Of a stretch of 64,000 nucleotides of DNA, positions 46,066 to 57,936 are shown in pieces (position 1 is the stretch's first letter; every line of letters begins with the position of its first letter). The stretch spans positions 124,001 to 188,000 of the forward strand of contig UCJA01000015.1 of the NCBI GenBank assembly GCA_900472675.1, read 5' to 3'. Position numbers and translations under genes: made by a program. The notes beneath the pieces were generated by a model that was not told the DNA's origin, made no database searches, and saw only the letters and a program-made list of their open reading frames with translations. Source of the DNA: Hyphomicrobiales bacterium. GTDB lineage: Bacteria > Pseudomonadota > Alphaproteobacteria > Rhizobiales > Rhizobiaceae.

Positions 46066-46296
46066 GTGCTGTTCATCACCGCAAGCTTCCTTGGTATTGC
46101 AACGGGCATGATGCGGTCGGCATTCTGCGTCTCTCTGGTCGCCGTTCTCCTTGTCGCGACCTTCGCGTTGGCGGCCCTCGTGTTCCCGGGACCACCTTCC
46201 TATCTTGGCCTCCTGGTGGCCGTGCTCGGCTATAACTTCGGCATCGTGTCTCTGGTTGCCGGTGCAGCCTTTGCGCGGCGCAGCAGCGCAGCCTGA
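46066..46296 (+). CDS. small two-helix membrane protein
   Basis: 76-residue hydrophobic protein starting at GTG 46066 after a strong AAGGAG site nine bases upstream. Two membrane segments are evident: SAFCVSLVAVLLVATFALAALVF and YLGLLVAVLGYNFGIVSLVAGAAF. The Shine-Dalgarno sequence and the clean two-helix profile argue for a real gene. Function unknown. Confidence 0.65.
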   Translation: MLFITASFLGIATGMMRSAFCVSLVAVLLVATFALAALVFPGPPSYLGLLVAVLGYNFGIVSLVAGAAFARRSSAA

Positions 46297-46314
46297 AATC
46301 TAAGGCGCAGCCGC

Positions 46315-48156
46315 CTAGTCTTTTTCTCCGATCACCCGGAAGATGCGCAAGCCATCGGGCTTGCCGCCAATCGGTTCCAGGTAGTCGGGAATCTCTCCCC
46401 GCCCCAGCACCGCGTAAAGCCCGTCCTTCTTCATGCCCATCATCGTCTGGGTTTGTGGATCCGTCTTGCAATAGGCAAGGATGGTAACGCCGGCGCCAGC
46501 CATGAAAGCTTTCGCATCGGCCGGGGTGGCAAGGCCGATATGCAGTTCGGTCAGCATGCCGCCCTGGTTGCGGTGGTAGGGCGCAGACAGAGCCCGGTGC
46601 GGCGTGTAGCGCAGGATGTCTGCGCCGCTGTTGGAGGGTGCTACCACGACCCCCGTCGGCAGGGCGTTCAGTGTGGCCGCCGCCTCGGATACGGAGCATT
46701 CGCCTTCTTCATTGCCCGCCGGAGCAGAGATGGCGTCGAGCGCCAGGGCGCCCCAGCCCTGGCCGAGCAGGATTCCAACCACACCCCAGACTGCCGGCAC
46801 GGCGCATAGCACGGTTGCCGCATAGGCAAATCCGATTTTGCCGTTGCGAGGCTCCCGATGCGTCATCCGGCGGAGATCGACGATCAGCAGCGACAGAGGC
46901 AGGATGCCGAGCAGGTTGGCGAAGATGGCGCCGCGAACCTGCAGGAGGGAGACGGCCCAGACAGCGCAGATCAGCGCGAATAGCAGGAGATGGAGCTCGC
47001 GCTGGCGACCCTGGACGAGGCGGAACAGGCAGACGGCCTGCGCAAAGATGCCCACGGCATAGAAGGCACCGACGAGGTTGGGCTCGAACTTGACCTCGGC
47101 CACGACCGAGCGGGCCTCGGACACGCCATCCAGCCAGAGTTCCACTAGCAGGGGGTCGAGATTGCCAAGCGGATCGCCAAGGCACTGCGGCGCGATGACC
47201 CGGGCCGCAAGCAGAAGCACACCGCCCATCAGGGCCAGCAGCCCGAACCGCAGGGACGCGGGCGCGCTACCGGAGAGGGTGGCCACAAGGAACAGGCCAG
47301 CACCACCCATCGCCGTCAGCGAGTAGAAGCCGAGCGACAGGTTATCGCAGGTCACCACCGCATAGGCCTGCGGTGGAACAGTGAGCAGGAAGGCAGCGGT
47401 GACGGAGAGCGTCAGCGACAGGCCGAAAGCCTGGGCGGCGGGAGCAAAACTGCGGCCGTGCCAGGCCCACTGGACAGAGACGCAGGCACAGGCGACCGCC
47501 ACGAAGGGCACGGTTTCGGCGCCGATCGCGATCGCCATGGCGGCCACCACGCCGACTACGACGTAGCTGCGCGGCCGTGCCATACCATCCAACAGCATGG
47601 CCACCACCCAGATGGTGAGAACGAGCTGGACATTGTGGTGATCGATGGAGCCCGGGCGGAACTTGCTGCAGGTGAAGACGAAGAGCGAACCCAGGCCAAG
47701 GGCGATATGCATGGTCTCGGTTCCGCCGATGCGCCGCGCGGCGAGACCCAGTCCTCCGAGCAGGAGCCCGATCATCAGCAGTGGCCAGCTGGTGGCTGTC
47801 ACGCCTTCCGCAGCTTCGGTCGGGAGAAACAGGGAAAAGAACCGGATCAGCGCGGCAAGCGGCAGGTCAACGAAGCGCGACCAGTGCATCAGCGTGCCGC
47901 CATCGAGACCGAGGCGATATTGGGTGAGGTCGAACCAGCCCTGCCCTACCAGGAGATCCCTGACCTCGACCAGCCGCATGGCATCGTCATTGTCGGGGCC
48001 GATGAGATCCGTGGCGCCCGGCACCGTCAGGACCACATAGAAAAGCGAAGTCACGATCCAGTAGAGGCATACCGACGGCAGAAGTTTCGACAACAGCGGC
48101 TTGCGCTGCAGCCTGGTTACCGCACCCAGATCTCCGTCCGCCACGCCTTCAGCCAT
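46315..48156 (-). CDS. membrane GT-C-type glycosyltransferase-like protein (STT3/PglB-like N-terminus)
   Basis: About 613-residue protein with roughly 11 hydrophobic segments and a C-terminal extracytoplasmic domain. After the first helix it has LIGPDNDDAMRLVEVRDLLVGQGWFDLTQYRLG with an acidic DxD-like cluster and GGTLMHWSRFVDLPLAAL, plus SKFRPGSIDHHNVQLVLT. That pattern, an acidic motif in the first external loop and a second His/Asp loop, is seen in GT-C transferases such as oligosaccharyltransferase and Wzy-like enzymes that use polyprenyl-linked sugars. ATG 48156, or GTG 48165 in frame. It is divergent from a GT2-GtrA pair; the substrate is unknown. Confidence 0.7.
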   Translation of the reverse strand: MAEGVADGDLGAVTRLQRKPLLSKLLPSVCLYWIVTSLFYVVLTVPGATDLIGPDNDDAMRLVEVRDLLVGQGWFDLTQYRLGLDGGTLMHWSRFVDLPLAALIRFFSLFLPTEAAEGVTATSWPLLMIGLLLGGLGLAARRIGGTETMHIALGLGSLFVFTCSKFRPGSIDHHNVQLVLTIWVVAMLLDGMARPRSYVVVGVVAAMAIAIGAETVPFVAVACACVSVQWAWHGRSFAPAAQAFGLSLTLSVTAAFLLTVPPQAYAVVTCDNLSLGFYSLTAMGGAGLFLVATLSGSAPASLRFGLLALMGGVLLLAARVIAPQCLGDPLGNLDPLLVELWLDGVSEARSVVAEVKFEPNLVGAFYAVGIFAQAVCLFRLVQGRQRELHLLLFALICAVWAVSLLQVRGAIFANLLGILPLSLLIVDLRRMTHREPRNGKIGFAYAATVLCAVPAVWGVVGILLGQGWGALALDAISAPAGNEEGECSVSEAAATLNALPTGVVVAPSNSGADILRYTPHRALSAPYHRNQGGMLTELHIGLATPADAKAFMAGAGVTILAYCKTDPQTQTMMGMKKDGLYAVLGRGEIPDYLEPIGGKPDGLRIFRVIGEKD

Positions 48157-48280
48157 AGACACCAAATATTCCCGCTTCCGTCGATGCCCGGAAACCTAGC
48201 CTTAACCTCCCCAAGAAATAGTAAAGCCGACGGCGCGGGAGGTTCCCGTTCCGGATTTTCCGTGTACCGAGTGCAAATCC

Positions 48281-49318
48281 ATGACACTTGCGTCCCTGGG
48301 CCATGCGGCGATCGCCGTTCTGCTGCCCTGCTACAACGAGGCGTCCACCATCGAGGCCGTCGTGCGCGGTTTCCGCGCGGCGCTGCCGCAGGCGCGCATC
48401 TACGTTTACGACAACAATTCCACCGACGGCACGGCGCTCAAGGCGATGCTGGCCGGCGCCGAAGTGTTCCGCGAGCGGCGCCAGGGCAAGGGCCATGTGG
48501 TGCGGCGCATGTTTGCCGACATCGAAGCCGACATCTACGTGATGGCGGATGGCGACGGCACCTATTCCCCGAAGGATGCCGAGGAACTGATCCGCACGCT
48601 GTTGACGGAACGGGCCGACATGGTGGTCGGCACCCGCCGCGGCGTGCATGCGGATGCGGGTCGCCAGGGCCATGCCACCGGCAACCGGGTGTTCAACCTT
48701 CTCTACCGCAGCCTCTTCGGCCGCGACTTCACGGATATCTTCTCCGGCTACCGGGCGTTTTCGCGCCGCTTCGTCAAGAGTTTCCCCTCGGTTTCGGGCG
48801 GGTTCGAGATCGAGACGGAAATGTCCGTGCATGCCTCCCGGCTGAAATTGCCGGTGAGCGAGATCGAGTTGGACTATGGGCGCCGGCCGGAGGGCTCGCA
48901 CTCCAAGCTTTCGACCTACAAGGACGGGCTGAAGATCCTCTGGATGTTCGCCATGCTGATGAAGGAAACGCGGCCTTTCGCCTTCTTCGGCATCATCAGC
49001 GGCAGCTTCATGACGGCAAGCCTCGCCTTCATGGCGCCGGTGCTGCTTGACTATCTGGCGACTGGGCTGGTGGATCGCATGCCGACCTGGGTGCTCTCCC
49101 TGGTGCTGATGCTGATGTCCCTGTTGATCTTCACAGCCGGGCTGATCCTCGACTCGGTGTCGCGAGCCCGCAGCGAACAGTTGCGCATCCACTACATGAG
49201 CATGCCCGCCTGGCGCATCGATACGCCTAGAGTCGCAGAGCCGGCAATTTCGGAAGAGGCCGCGCCGGGTGCTGCGCGCGCCCGCTCCAGCCGCGGCAAG
49301 GCCCGGGGCGCCGCGTGA
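48281..49318 (+). CDS. GT2 family glycosyltransferase, polyprenyl-phosphate sugar synthase type
   Basis: 345-residue inverting GT2 enzyme. VLLPCYNEASTIEAVVRGFRAALPQARIYVYDNNSTDGT is the nucleotide-binding N-terminus, with DGDGTYSPKDAEELI (DxD) near residue 92 and QGHATGNRVFNLLYRSLFGRDFTDIFSGYRAFSRRFVKSFPSVSGGFEIETEMSVHA as in dolichol-phosphate/GtrB-type transferases. Two C-terminal membrane helices follow. Its product is expected to be a polyprenyl-phosphate hexose. Its stop overlaps the GtrA start (GTGA), so they are coupled. Confidence 0.87.
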   Translation: MTLASLGHAAIAVLLPCYNEASTIEAVVRGFRAALPQARIYVYDNNSTDGTALKAMLAGAEVFRERRQGKGHVVRRMFADIEADIYVMADGDGTYSPKDAEELIRTLLTERADMVVGTRRGVHADAGRQGHATGNRVFNLLYRSLFGRDFTDIFSGYRAFSRRFVKSFPSVSGGFEIETEMSVHASRLKLPVSEIELDYGRRPEGSHSKLSTYKDGLKILWMFAMLMKETRPFAFFGIISGSFMTASLAFMAPVLLDYLATGLVDRMPTWVLSLVLMLMSLLIFTAGLILDSVSRARSEQLRIHYMSMPAWRIDTPRVAEPAISEEAAPGAARARSSRGKARGAA

Positions 49319-49731
49319 GCGGGTCCGCTTCGGCACGTCGCATGCGGCGGCTGTTCTGGTTTCTGGTGGCGGGCGGCGGCGGCTTCGTGATCGATGCCGG
49401 ACTGACGCACCTGCTGGCCAACCGTGCCGGCTTCAGCCCCTTTGCAGCGCGGGTTCCGGCCATCATGGCTGCCATGGCCTTCACCTGGGTCGTCAACCGC
49501 AGCCGCACATTCGACAGGTCACCCCATTCGCTGGCAGGCGAAGGCTTCCGCTACTGGACGGTCGGCATCACCTCGGCGCTTCTGAACTACGCCCTCTTTG
49601 CGGGGCTGATGTACCGCGCCCCGTTTCTGCAGCCGATCATCGCGGTCATGGCGGCTTCGCTTGCCGCCACGCTCTACAGTTTCTTCGGCTATTCGCGGTT
49701 CGTGTTCGGGCGCTCCGCGAGCTCGTCCTAG
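49315..49731 (+). CDS. GtrA family membrane protein
   Basis: 138-residue four-helix membrane protein of the GtrA/DPMS family: [56 protein letters not shown] is typical. GtrA proteins are proposed to flip polyprenyl-linked sugars across the membrane. GTG start 49315 overlaps the GT2 stop by four bases. With the GT-C protein across the divergent promoter it completes a three-part glycosylation system. Shares its stop codon CTAG with the convergent Gfo/Idh/MocA gene. Confidence 0.9.
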   Translation: MSGSASARRMRRLFWFLVAGGGGFVIDAGLTHLLANRAGFSPFAARVPAIMAAMAFTWVVNRSRTFDRSPHSLAGEGFRYWTVGITSALLNYALFAGLMYRAPFLQPIIAVMAASLAATLYSFFGYSRFVFGRSASSS

Positions 49732-50714
49732 AGGGTTTCCCAGCCTTCCTGGCCGCTGGCGCGATAGATGGCGTCGATGAACTTCTGGTTCAGGACCGAG
49801 CTTTCGAGCGTCACGACTTCGGCCGCCTCGCCTGCCGCCGCACTGGCAAAGGCTTCGACCTGCTTGCGGTACTGACGGCTATCGGGAAAACGGAAGATCT
49901 GCGAGACGCTGTGCTTCTGGTTGGTCAGTTCCACCTCTTCGGCGCCCCAGCGGTCGGCATTGAAGGGTGACTTCACCTCGATGTAGCCTTCGGTGCCGTG
50001 GAAGACCATGAGCTGCCGGGCAGCGAGCTGGGTCGCGACATAGAAGCTGAGCTCGAAGGAGGAGAACTCGGCCCTGACGCTGGCGTAGATATCGGTGCCA
50101 AATTCCGGATCGCGCTCGACCGTCGCCTGCACGCGGTGCGGTTCCTCGCCGGTCGCAAAACGGGTGGCGATCGTCGGATAGACGCCGATATCGGGCAACG
50201 CGCCGCCGCCGAGTTCGGGGATGTTGCGCATGTTGGACGGGTCGCGGTTAAAGTAGGTGAAGGCGCCCTGCACATGCTTCAGCTGGCCGATGGCGCCTTC
50301 GCGCAGCAGTTCGCGGACCTTCAGCCAGACTGGCGCGTAGGTGACCATATAGGCTTCGGCAACGACCACCTTGTTGCGGTCGCGGGCGGCAATCAGCGCC
50401 TCGATGTCGCCGGCCTGCAGCGCCAGGGGCTTTTCGACAAGCACATGCTTGCCGGCTTCCGCAGCCTTGATTGCCCACTCCACGTGCTGGCTGGTCGGCA
50501 GGGGAATATAGACGGCGTCAATCGCATCCGACTGGAGCATGTCGTCATAGGAGCCGAAGGCCTCGGCAATGCCGAAGCGCTCGGCCACGCCTTGTGCGCG
50601 CGCCAGATCGCGGCTGGCAATCCCGGTGACCACACAGTTTTCCGCATCCTGGATGGCCGGGATGACCGCTTCCCGAGCGATCTTGGCGGTCGACAAAATT
50701 CCGAAGCGCAGCAT
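49728..50714 (-). CDS. Gfo/Idh/MocA family oxidoreductase
   Basis: 328-residue NAD(P)-dependent sugar or inositol dehydrogenase-like enzyme. The Rossmann N-terminus [20 protein letters not shown], the [14 protein letters not shown] segment, the catalytic-loop [14 protein letters not shown] (Lys of EKP) and VAEAYMVTY are typical. Substrate unknown. It converges on gtrA with a 4-base overlap. Confidence 0.92.
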   Translation of the reverse strand: MLRFGILSTAKIAREAVIPAIQDAENCVVTGIASRDLARAQGVAERFGIAEAFGSYDDMLQSDAIDAVYIPLPTSQHVEWAIKAAEAGKHVLVEKPLALQAGDIEALIAARDRNKVVVAEAYMVTYAPVWLKVRELLREGAIGQLKHVQGAFTYFNRDPSNMRNIPELGGGALPDIGVYPTIATRFATGEEPHRVQATVERDPEFGTDIYASVRAEFSSFELSFYVATQLAARQLMVFHGTEGYIEVKSPFNADRWGAEEVELTNQKHSVSQIFRFPDSRQYRKQVEAFASAAAGEAAEVVTLESSVLNQKFIDAIYRASGQEGWETL

Positions 50715-50904
50715 GACAATCTCCCATTACAAGCTAGGCGGCGCACCTTATGGTCCATGCCGAAAGGGTGCAACCACGGCCGGACGCGCCGCTTGAAAAA
50801 CCCATCGCCCGCGCAAGATAACCTCTTGCCGGGGCTTAAAGCACGGCGCATTCAAGAGTTCCTCCCAAGCCATCGGCTCATCTTAAAAAAAATCGGAGAT
50901 CATC

Positions 50905-52912
<2,008 letters not shown>

Positions 52913-52983
52913 TCGGCAACCCGGACGGAGGCGGGCACAAAACCGCTTCCGTCTGGTTCTGTCTTCGCACAGGAGGCAGAAGC

Positions 52984-53187
52984 ATGAACAAGGACGAGAA
53001 GATCACCGAGGGGCTGAACGACCGACCCCGCAACGACACGATCGGTCAAACCGGTCCGGGCGTTCCCGACGACAGCAGCGAGCCGATCGAAGTGAGCGAC
53101 GGCGCTGTGGAACGGGCGCGCAAAAGCCTCGACAAGCTCGGCGGCTCATCGGAAGACGCCAAGACGTCTGACCAGTCCTCTTCCTGA
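52984..53187 (+). CDS. small hydrophilic protein, 67 residues
   Basis: 67-residue protein preceded by AGGAGG seven bases before ATG 52984. Composition is strongly hydrophilic and disordered: MNKDEKITEGLNDRPRNDT and PDDSSEPIEVSDGAVERARKSLDKLGGSSEDAKTS. No recognised domain. Situated just before the stress-promoter DUF3072 gene; the two may serve similar conditions. Confidence 0.6.
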   Translation: MNKDEKITEGLNDRPRNDTIGQTGPGVPDDSSEPIEVSDGAVERARKSLDKLGGSSEDAKTSDQSSS

Positions 53188-53218
53188 ACCTCACCCCTCG
53201 ATCGCTTGAGCCCGCTTC

Positions 53219-53243
53219 GGAACGAAAGCGGGAAGAGAACGTT
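53219..53243 (+). promoter_or_regulatory. candidate EcfG/RpoE2 general stress promoter
   Basis: GGAAC at 53219-53223, then exactly 16 bases, then CGTT at 53240-53243, which matches the alphaproteobacterial EcfG sigma-factor consensus (GGAAC-N16/17-CGTT). It lies 30 bases upstream of the DUF3072 start at 53273. An overlapping CCCGCTT/AAGCGGG inverted repeat (53211-53232) also spans the -35. Confidence 0.7.
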
Positions 53244-53272
53244 TGAAGAACAGATAATCAGGAGAGACAAAC

Positions 53273-53497
53273 ATGGCCGACCAGCACAACCCGAAGACAG
53301 ACCCGGATCCGGCATCCAATACCGAAAAGAACCCGGATGACTGGGTTACCGGCGATGAGCCGATGACCGGCGCCCAGGGCTCTTACCTGAAGACGCTGAG
53401 CGAACAGGCGCATGACCCGGACGCATTCGCCGAGGATCTTTCCAAGGCCGAAGCCTCCAAGCGCATCGATGCGCTTCGCGAGAAGCTGAAGATGTAA
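53273..53497 (+). CDS. DUF3072 domain protein
   Basis: 74-residue small hydrophilic protein. MTGAQGSYLKTLSEQAHDPDAFAEDLSKAEASKRIDALREKL is typical of DUF3072. GGAGAGA ribosome site upstream. An EcfG-type promoter at 53219-53243 suggests induction by general stress or stationary phase. Molecular role unknown. Confidence 0.88.
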   Translation: MADQHNPKTDPDPASNTEKNPDDWVTGDEPMTGAQGSYLKTLSEQAHDPDAFAEDLSKAEASKRIDALREKLKM

Positions 53498-53551
53498 ATC
53501 TTGGAGCCTTCCCCGGGTTCTGCTAGTGTCGCGCCTGGGGAGGGCCTGATC

Positions 53552-53911
53552 ATGTCCGAAGAGCAATCCGTGCAGTCGGTCGTGCATCTTTACGTCGACG
53601 GGATGACCTTTGCGCACGAAGGTGCGCTTCGCAAAGCGTTTCATCCGAAAGCCTCGATCATTGGAAACTATGAGAACGCCGTCGAGTGGCTATCGGTGGA
53701 CGAGTTTGCCGCGGCTGTCATTTCGGAAGGGTCAGCGCCTGCGGGAACGCAGCCGCTAATCGAGATCCTGGCCCTGGATATCACCGGCGACGCTGCCAGC
53801 GTCAAACTGATCGACGCGTTTGCCGGGCTGAAGTTCACCGACTATCTGTCGCTGCTGAAGGTCAACGGCCGCTGGGTCATCGTCAGCAAGCTCTACCATT
53901 TGCATTCCTGA
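53552..53911 (+). CDS. nuclear transport factor 2-like protein (putative lumazine-binding)
   Basis: 119-residue protein with the NTF2-like cone fold: VQSVVHLYVDGMTFAHEGALRKAFHPKASIIGNYENAVEWLSVDEFAAAV and a C-terminal strand region ending LLKVNGRWVIVSKLYHLHS, as in putative lumazine-binding NTF2 relatives. Such proteins bind small ligands or act as enzymes; ligand unknown. ATG 53552 after GGGAGGG. Confidence 0.85.
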   Translation: MSEEQSVQSVVHLYVDGMTFAHEGALRKAFHPKASIIGNYENAVEWLSVDEFAAAVISEGSAPAGTQPLIEILALDITGDAASVKLIDAFAGLKFTDYLSLLKVNGRWVIVSKLYHLHS

Positions 53912-53920
53912 ATTCGAAGG

Positions 53921-54538
<618 letters not shown>

Positions 54539-54611
54539 GCGATCCCTCCCCTCCCAACGGCTCCTGCTGAAAGTATCGCGTCGGTTTGCCATCTGCCACC
54601 CGATTCAATTT

Positions 54612-54628
54612 TATAGTTGCATATGCAA
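54612..54628. promoter_or_regulatory. palindromic operator upstream of marR-type gene
   Basis: Perfect 12-base palindrome TTGCATATGCAA (54617-54628). The 12-base block TATAGTTGCATA at 54612-54623 is repeated identically before the tautomerase gene. Position about 23 bases before the MarR start fits autoregulation. Confidence 0.75.
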
Positions 54629-54650
54629 TTAGATGGCCTAGAATGCCTGG

Positions 54651-55067
54651 ATGTTTGATCATTGCCTCTATTTCAACACGACAGCCCTTGCCCGCCAGCT
54701 CGAACGGATCTGGTCGGAGGCTTTCAAGCCATTCGACCTGACACCTCCGCAGGCCTTTACGCTGCGGGCGGTGCTGAGCCGGCCCGGAATGCTGCACAGT
54801 GAACTGTCCGACACGCTGAAGATCGCGCGGGCGACGACGACGCGTGCGGTGGATGGCCTCTCGGCGCGTGGCCTTCTCGAGAGGCGACCGACCAAACGCG
54901 ACGGCCGGGAATGGGAGATACACCCGACAAAAGCCGCCATCGAGCTTCGGGACGCGCTGAATGCCGCAAGCGGTGCGGTCACGACGAGGTTGAAGGCGGA
55001 ACTCGGAGAGGGCTTGTTCGCAGGCTTTGTCGAGCAGGCGCGGTCGATCACCAGCCAGTTACCTTGA
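54651..55067 (+). CDS. MarR family transcriptional regulator
   Basis: 138-residue winged-helix dimer protein. LARQLERIWSEAFKPFDLTPPQAFTLRAVLSRPGMLHSELSDTLKIARATTTRAVDGLSARGLLERRPTKRDGREWEIHPTKAAIELRDAL contains the recognition helix and the beta-wing (RRPTKRDGRE). It precedes a tautomerase gene by 41 bases, and both carry the same TATAGTTGCATA upstream block, so it probably represses itself and the tautomerase. Inducer unknown. Confidence 0.92.
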   Translation: MFDHCLYFNTTALARQLERIWSEAFKPFDLTPPQAFTLRAVLSRPGMLHSELSDTLKIARATTTRAVDGLSARGLLERRPTKRDGREWEIHPTKAAIELRDALNAASGAVTTRLKAELGEGLFAGFVEQARSITSQLP

Positions 55068-55077
55068 AGTCCACTCA

Positions 55078-55094
55078 TATAGTTGCATAGCTAA
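55078..55094. promoter_or_regulatory. second MarR-like operator copy upstream of tautomerase gene
   Basis: TATAGTTGCATA (55078-55089), identical to 54612-54623, continuing as GCTAA, so TTGCATAGCTAA 55083-55094 is an imperfect form of the perfect palindrome. It lies 14 bases before the tautomerase start. Confidence 0.65.
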
Positions 55095-55108
55095 CCAAGG
55101 AGAGTGAC

Positions 55109-55504
55109 ATGCCCATCCTCAACGTCAAAGTCAGCGGCAGCCGGTCCGATGCAATGACCAGCGCGATAGCCACCATGCTGATCGACCTTACCCAGCGCAT
55201 CCTCGGCAAGGATCCCGCCGTCACCGCGATCGCCATAGACTACATCGACCCGCGCGACTGGATTGTCGGCGGTCGCACGCTTGCCGAACAGGGCAAGTCG
55301 AGCGTCTATTTCGACATTAAGATCACCGACGAAACCAATAGGAAAAGCGAAAAGGCCGCCTATATCCAGGCGGCCTTTGAGGGGTTTGCGGCCCTCCTCG
55401 GCAATCTGCATGAGGAGAGCTACATCTATGTTCAGGACGTCCGCGCCGCATCCTATGGATATGGTGGCAGGACGCAGGAATGGCGTTACCAGCGCGCCAG
55501 TTAG
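55109..55504 (+). CDS. tautomerase family protein
   Basis: 131-residue protein with the tautomerase signature: Met-Pro start ([13 protein letters not shown]), with Pro the catalytic N-terminal residue after Met removal. It resembles the 4-oxalocrotonate tautomerase/MSAD superfamily of about 120-130 residue type. Substrate unknown; co-regulation with a MarR regulator suggests response to an aromatic or halogenated compound, which is inference. AAGGAGA ribosome site. Its TAG stop overlaps the TAA of convergent pheT. Confidence 0.88.
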   Translation: MPILNVKVSGSRSDAMTSAIATMLIDLTQRILGKDPAVTAIAIDYIDPRDWIVGGRTLAEQGKSSVYFDIKITDETNRKSEKAAYIQAAFEGFAALLGNLHEESYIYVQDVRAASYGYGGRTQEWRYQRAS

Positions 55505-57936
55505 GCACGCAGGGTTCCGCCGGTGGACTTCTCGACATTGGCGACGATCTTGCCGGTCAGGGCGTCGAAGTCCTCGTCGGTCAGCGTCTTGTCGACGGGC
55601 TGGATGAGCACTTCGACCGCGACCGACTTCCTGCCCTCACCCAGCGACGGCCCTTCGAAGACGTCGAAGACATTGACGCCGGTGATGAGCTTGCGGTCGG
55701 CGCTGGTCGCGGCCTTGACGATGGCGCCTGCCTCGACGTCCGAGCCGACCACGAAGGCGAAGTCGCGCTTCACGGCCTGGAAGGGCGAGAGATCGAGCGG
55801 CGGCTTGGTGCGGGTCGCCTTCTTCTTCGGCTCCGGCATAGCATCGAGATAGACCTCGAAGCCGCAAAGCGCCCCGGAAACATCGAGGCTGCCCAGCGTC
55901 TTCGGGTGGAACTCGCCGAAATAGCCGAGCACGACCTTCGGCCCCATCTTAATGGTGCCGGAGCGGCCTGGGTGGTACCAGCCGGGTGCCCCCTTCTCGA
56001 TCTGCACGTTGCCCATGGGCAGGCCGCAGGCTTCGAGAACCGCCAACGCATCCGCCTTGGCGTCGAAGACGTCGACCGGCTTGCCGCCACCCTTGGCGGT
56101 GTTGGACCACAGGCGCCCCATGCCGTTGATGGAAGCGGTGCCGCGGCGGATGCCGCCGGCCACGCGACGCTGGCCTTCCGGCCGGTCGTTTTCATAGGTG
56201 CCGGAGACCTCGAAGATCGCCACGTCGCCAAGCCCCTTGTCGGCATTGCGCTGGGCCGCGGTCAGCAGGCCGGGCAACAGCGAAGGACGCATGTCGGACA
56301 TGTCAGACGCAATCGGGTTGGCAAGCTTCAAGGCGGTGCTGCCACCGCCGAACAGTTTTGCCTGGTCTTCCGCGATGAAGGACCAGGTGACCGCTTCCAG
56401 CATGCCGCGCGCGGCCAGCGCCCGCTTGGCGGTGCGGGTGCGGATCTGCAGCGTCGTCAGGATCTTGGCGTTGACGCTCGAGAGCTTTTCGATCGGCTCC
56501 GGCTTGATCTGATCGACGCCGTGGATGCGCATGACCTCTTCCACGAGATCCGCCTTGCCATCCACATCGGGGCGCCAGGAGGGAACGGTGACGGAGACAT
56601 GCTCACCCTCGCCCTCAACGCCGAAACCGAGCTTGGTGAGGATCTGGCGGCTCTCGTCGGTCGAGACCTCGAGACCGGTCAGGCGCTTTACTTCCGCGAA
56701 GGGGAAATCCACGACCTTCGGCTGGTGGGCCGTGTAGCCGACGACCTTGGCTTGCGCAGGGGTACCGCCGCAAAGCTCCAGCACCAGCTGCGTGTTGCGG
56801 TCGAGGCCCGGGATCATGTATTCGGGATCGACGCCGCGCTCGAAACGGTAGCGCGCATCGGTGATGATGCCGAGCGCGCGGCCGGACTTGGCGATGTTGA
56901 TCGGGTCCCACAGAGCAGACTCGATCAGCACGTCCGTCGTGTTCTCGTCGCAGCCGGAATGCTCGCCGCCCATGATGCCGCCGATCGACTCGACGCCGTT
57001 GTCATCGGCGATGACCACATTGCTCTGGGTCAGCTTGTATTCCCGCTGGTCAAGCGCCAGTACCGTCTCGCCGTCCCTGGCGCGGCGCACGGTGAGATCA
57101 CCCTTGACCTTGGCTGCGTCGAAGACGTGCATCGGCCGGCCTTGGTCGAAGGTCATGTAGTTGGTGATATCGACCAGCGCATTGATGGGGCGAAGGCCGA
57201 TCGCCTTCAGCCGCGCCTGCATCCAGGCGGGGCTCGGGCCGTTCTTGACGCCGCGCACCAGCCGCAGGGCAAAGCCCGGGCAGAGCTTTTCGTCGTCAAG
57301 CGTGATCGTCAGGCCCACCGTCGTCTCGCCCTGCAGGGCAAGTTCGGGCTTAGGCTGTGCCTTCAGGGTGCCGAGGCCGGCGGCTGCCAGATCGCGGGCA
57401 ATGCCGTAGATCGAAGTGCAATCGGGGCGGTTGGGCGTCAGGTTGATGTCGATGACCGGATCGTCGAGACCGGCATAGGATGCAAAGGGCGTACCCACCG
57501 GCGCGTCCTGCGGCAGGTCGATGATGCCGTCATGATTGTCGGACATGTCGAGTTCCTTCTCGGAACACATCATGCCGTGGCTTTCGACGCCGCGGATATT
57601 GCCGACCGCCAGCGTCACGTCGATGCCGGGCACATAGGTGCCGGGGCTGGCGAGTGCACCGACCAGACCTGCGCGGGCATTGGGCGCACCACAGACGACC
57701 TGCACCGGCTTGCCGCCGTTAACGCCCGGACCTGCATCGACCATCAGCACCTTCAGGCGGTCCGCCTGCGGGTGCTTCTCCGCCGAAAGAATTTTGGCAA
57801 TGACGAAGGGCTTGTAGGCCGCCTTGTCGTCCACATCCTCGACCTCAAGGCCGATCGCGGTCAACTGCTCGCAGATCTCACCGAGCGTCGCATCGGTCTC
57901 GAGATGATCCTTGAGCCAGGAAAGGGTGAATTTCAT
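55501..57936 (-). CDS. pheT: phenylalanyl-tRNA synthetase subunit beta
   Basis: 811-residue beta chain of the tetrameric (alpha2beta2) Phe[37 protein letters not shown] is the N-terminal coiled-coil/edit-domain start; a tRNA-binding OB fold ([25 protein letters not shown]), B3/B4 editing, B5 and the ferredoxin-fold anticodon-binding domain at the C-terminus are in order. It follows the GFA gene with a 4-base overlap and is separated from pheS by a three-gene insert. Essential. Confidence 0.97.
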   Translation of the reverse strand: MKFTLSWLKDHLETDATLGEICEQLTAIGLEVEDVDDKAAYKPFVIAKILSAEKHPQADRLKVLMVDAGPGVNGGKPVQVVCGAPNARAGLVGALASPGTYVPGIDVTLAVGNIRGVESHGMMCSEKELDMSDNHDGIIDLPQDAPVGTPFASYAGLDDPVIDINLTPNRPDCTSIYGIARDLAAAGLGTLKAQPKPELALQGETTVGLTITLDDEKLCPGFALRLVRGVKNGPSPAWMQARLKAIGLRPINALVDITNYMTFDQGRPMHVFDAAKVKGDLTVRRARDGETVLALDQREYKLTQSNVVIADDNGVESIGGIMGGEHSGCDENTTDVLIESALWDPINIAKSGRALGIITDARYRFERGVDPEYMIPGLDRNTQLVLELCGGTPAQAKVVGYTAHQPKVVDFPFAEVKRLTGLEVSTDESRQILTKLGFGVEGEGEHVSVTVPSWRPDVDGKADLVEEVMRIHGVDQIKPEPIEKLSSVNAKILTTLQIRTRTAKRALAARGMLEAVTWSFIAEDQAKLFGGGSTALKLANPIASDMSDMRPSLLPGLLTAAQRNADKGLGDVAIFEVSGTYENDRPEGQRRVAGGIRRGTASINGMGRLWSNTAKGGGKPVDVFDAKADALAVLEACGLPMGNVQIEKGAPGWYHPGRSGTIKMGPKVVLGYFGEFHPKTLGSLDVSGALCGFEVYLDAMPEPKKKATRTKPPLDLSPFQAVKRDFAFVVGSDVEAGAIVKAATSADRKLITGVNVFDVFEGPSLGEGRKSVAVEVLIQPVDKTLTDEDFDALTGKIVANVEKSTGGTLRA

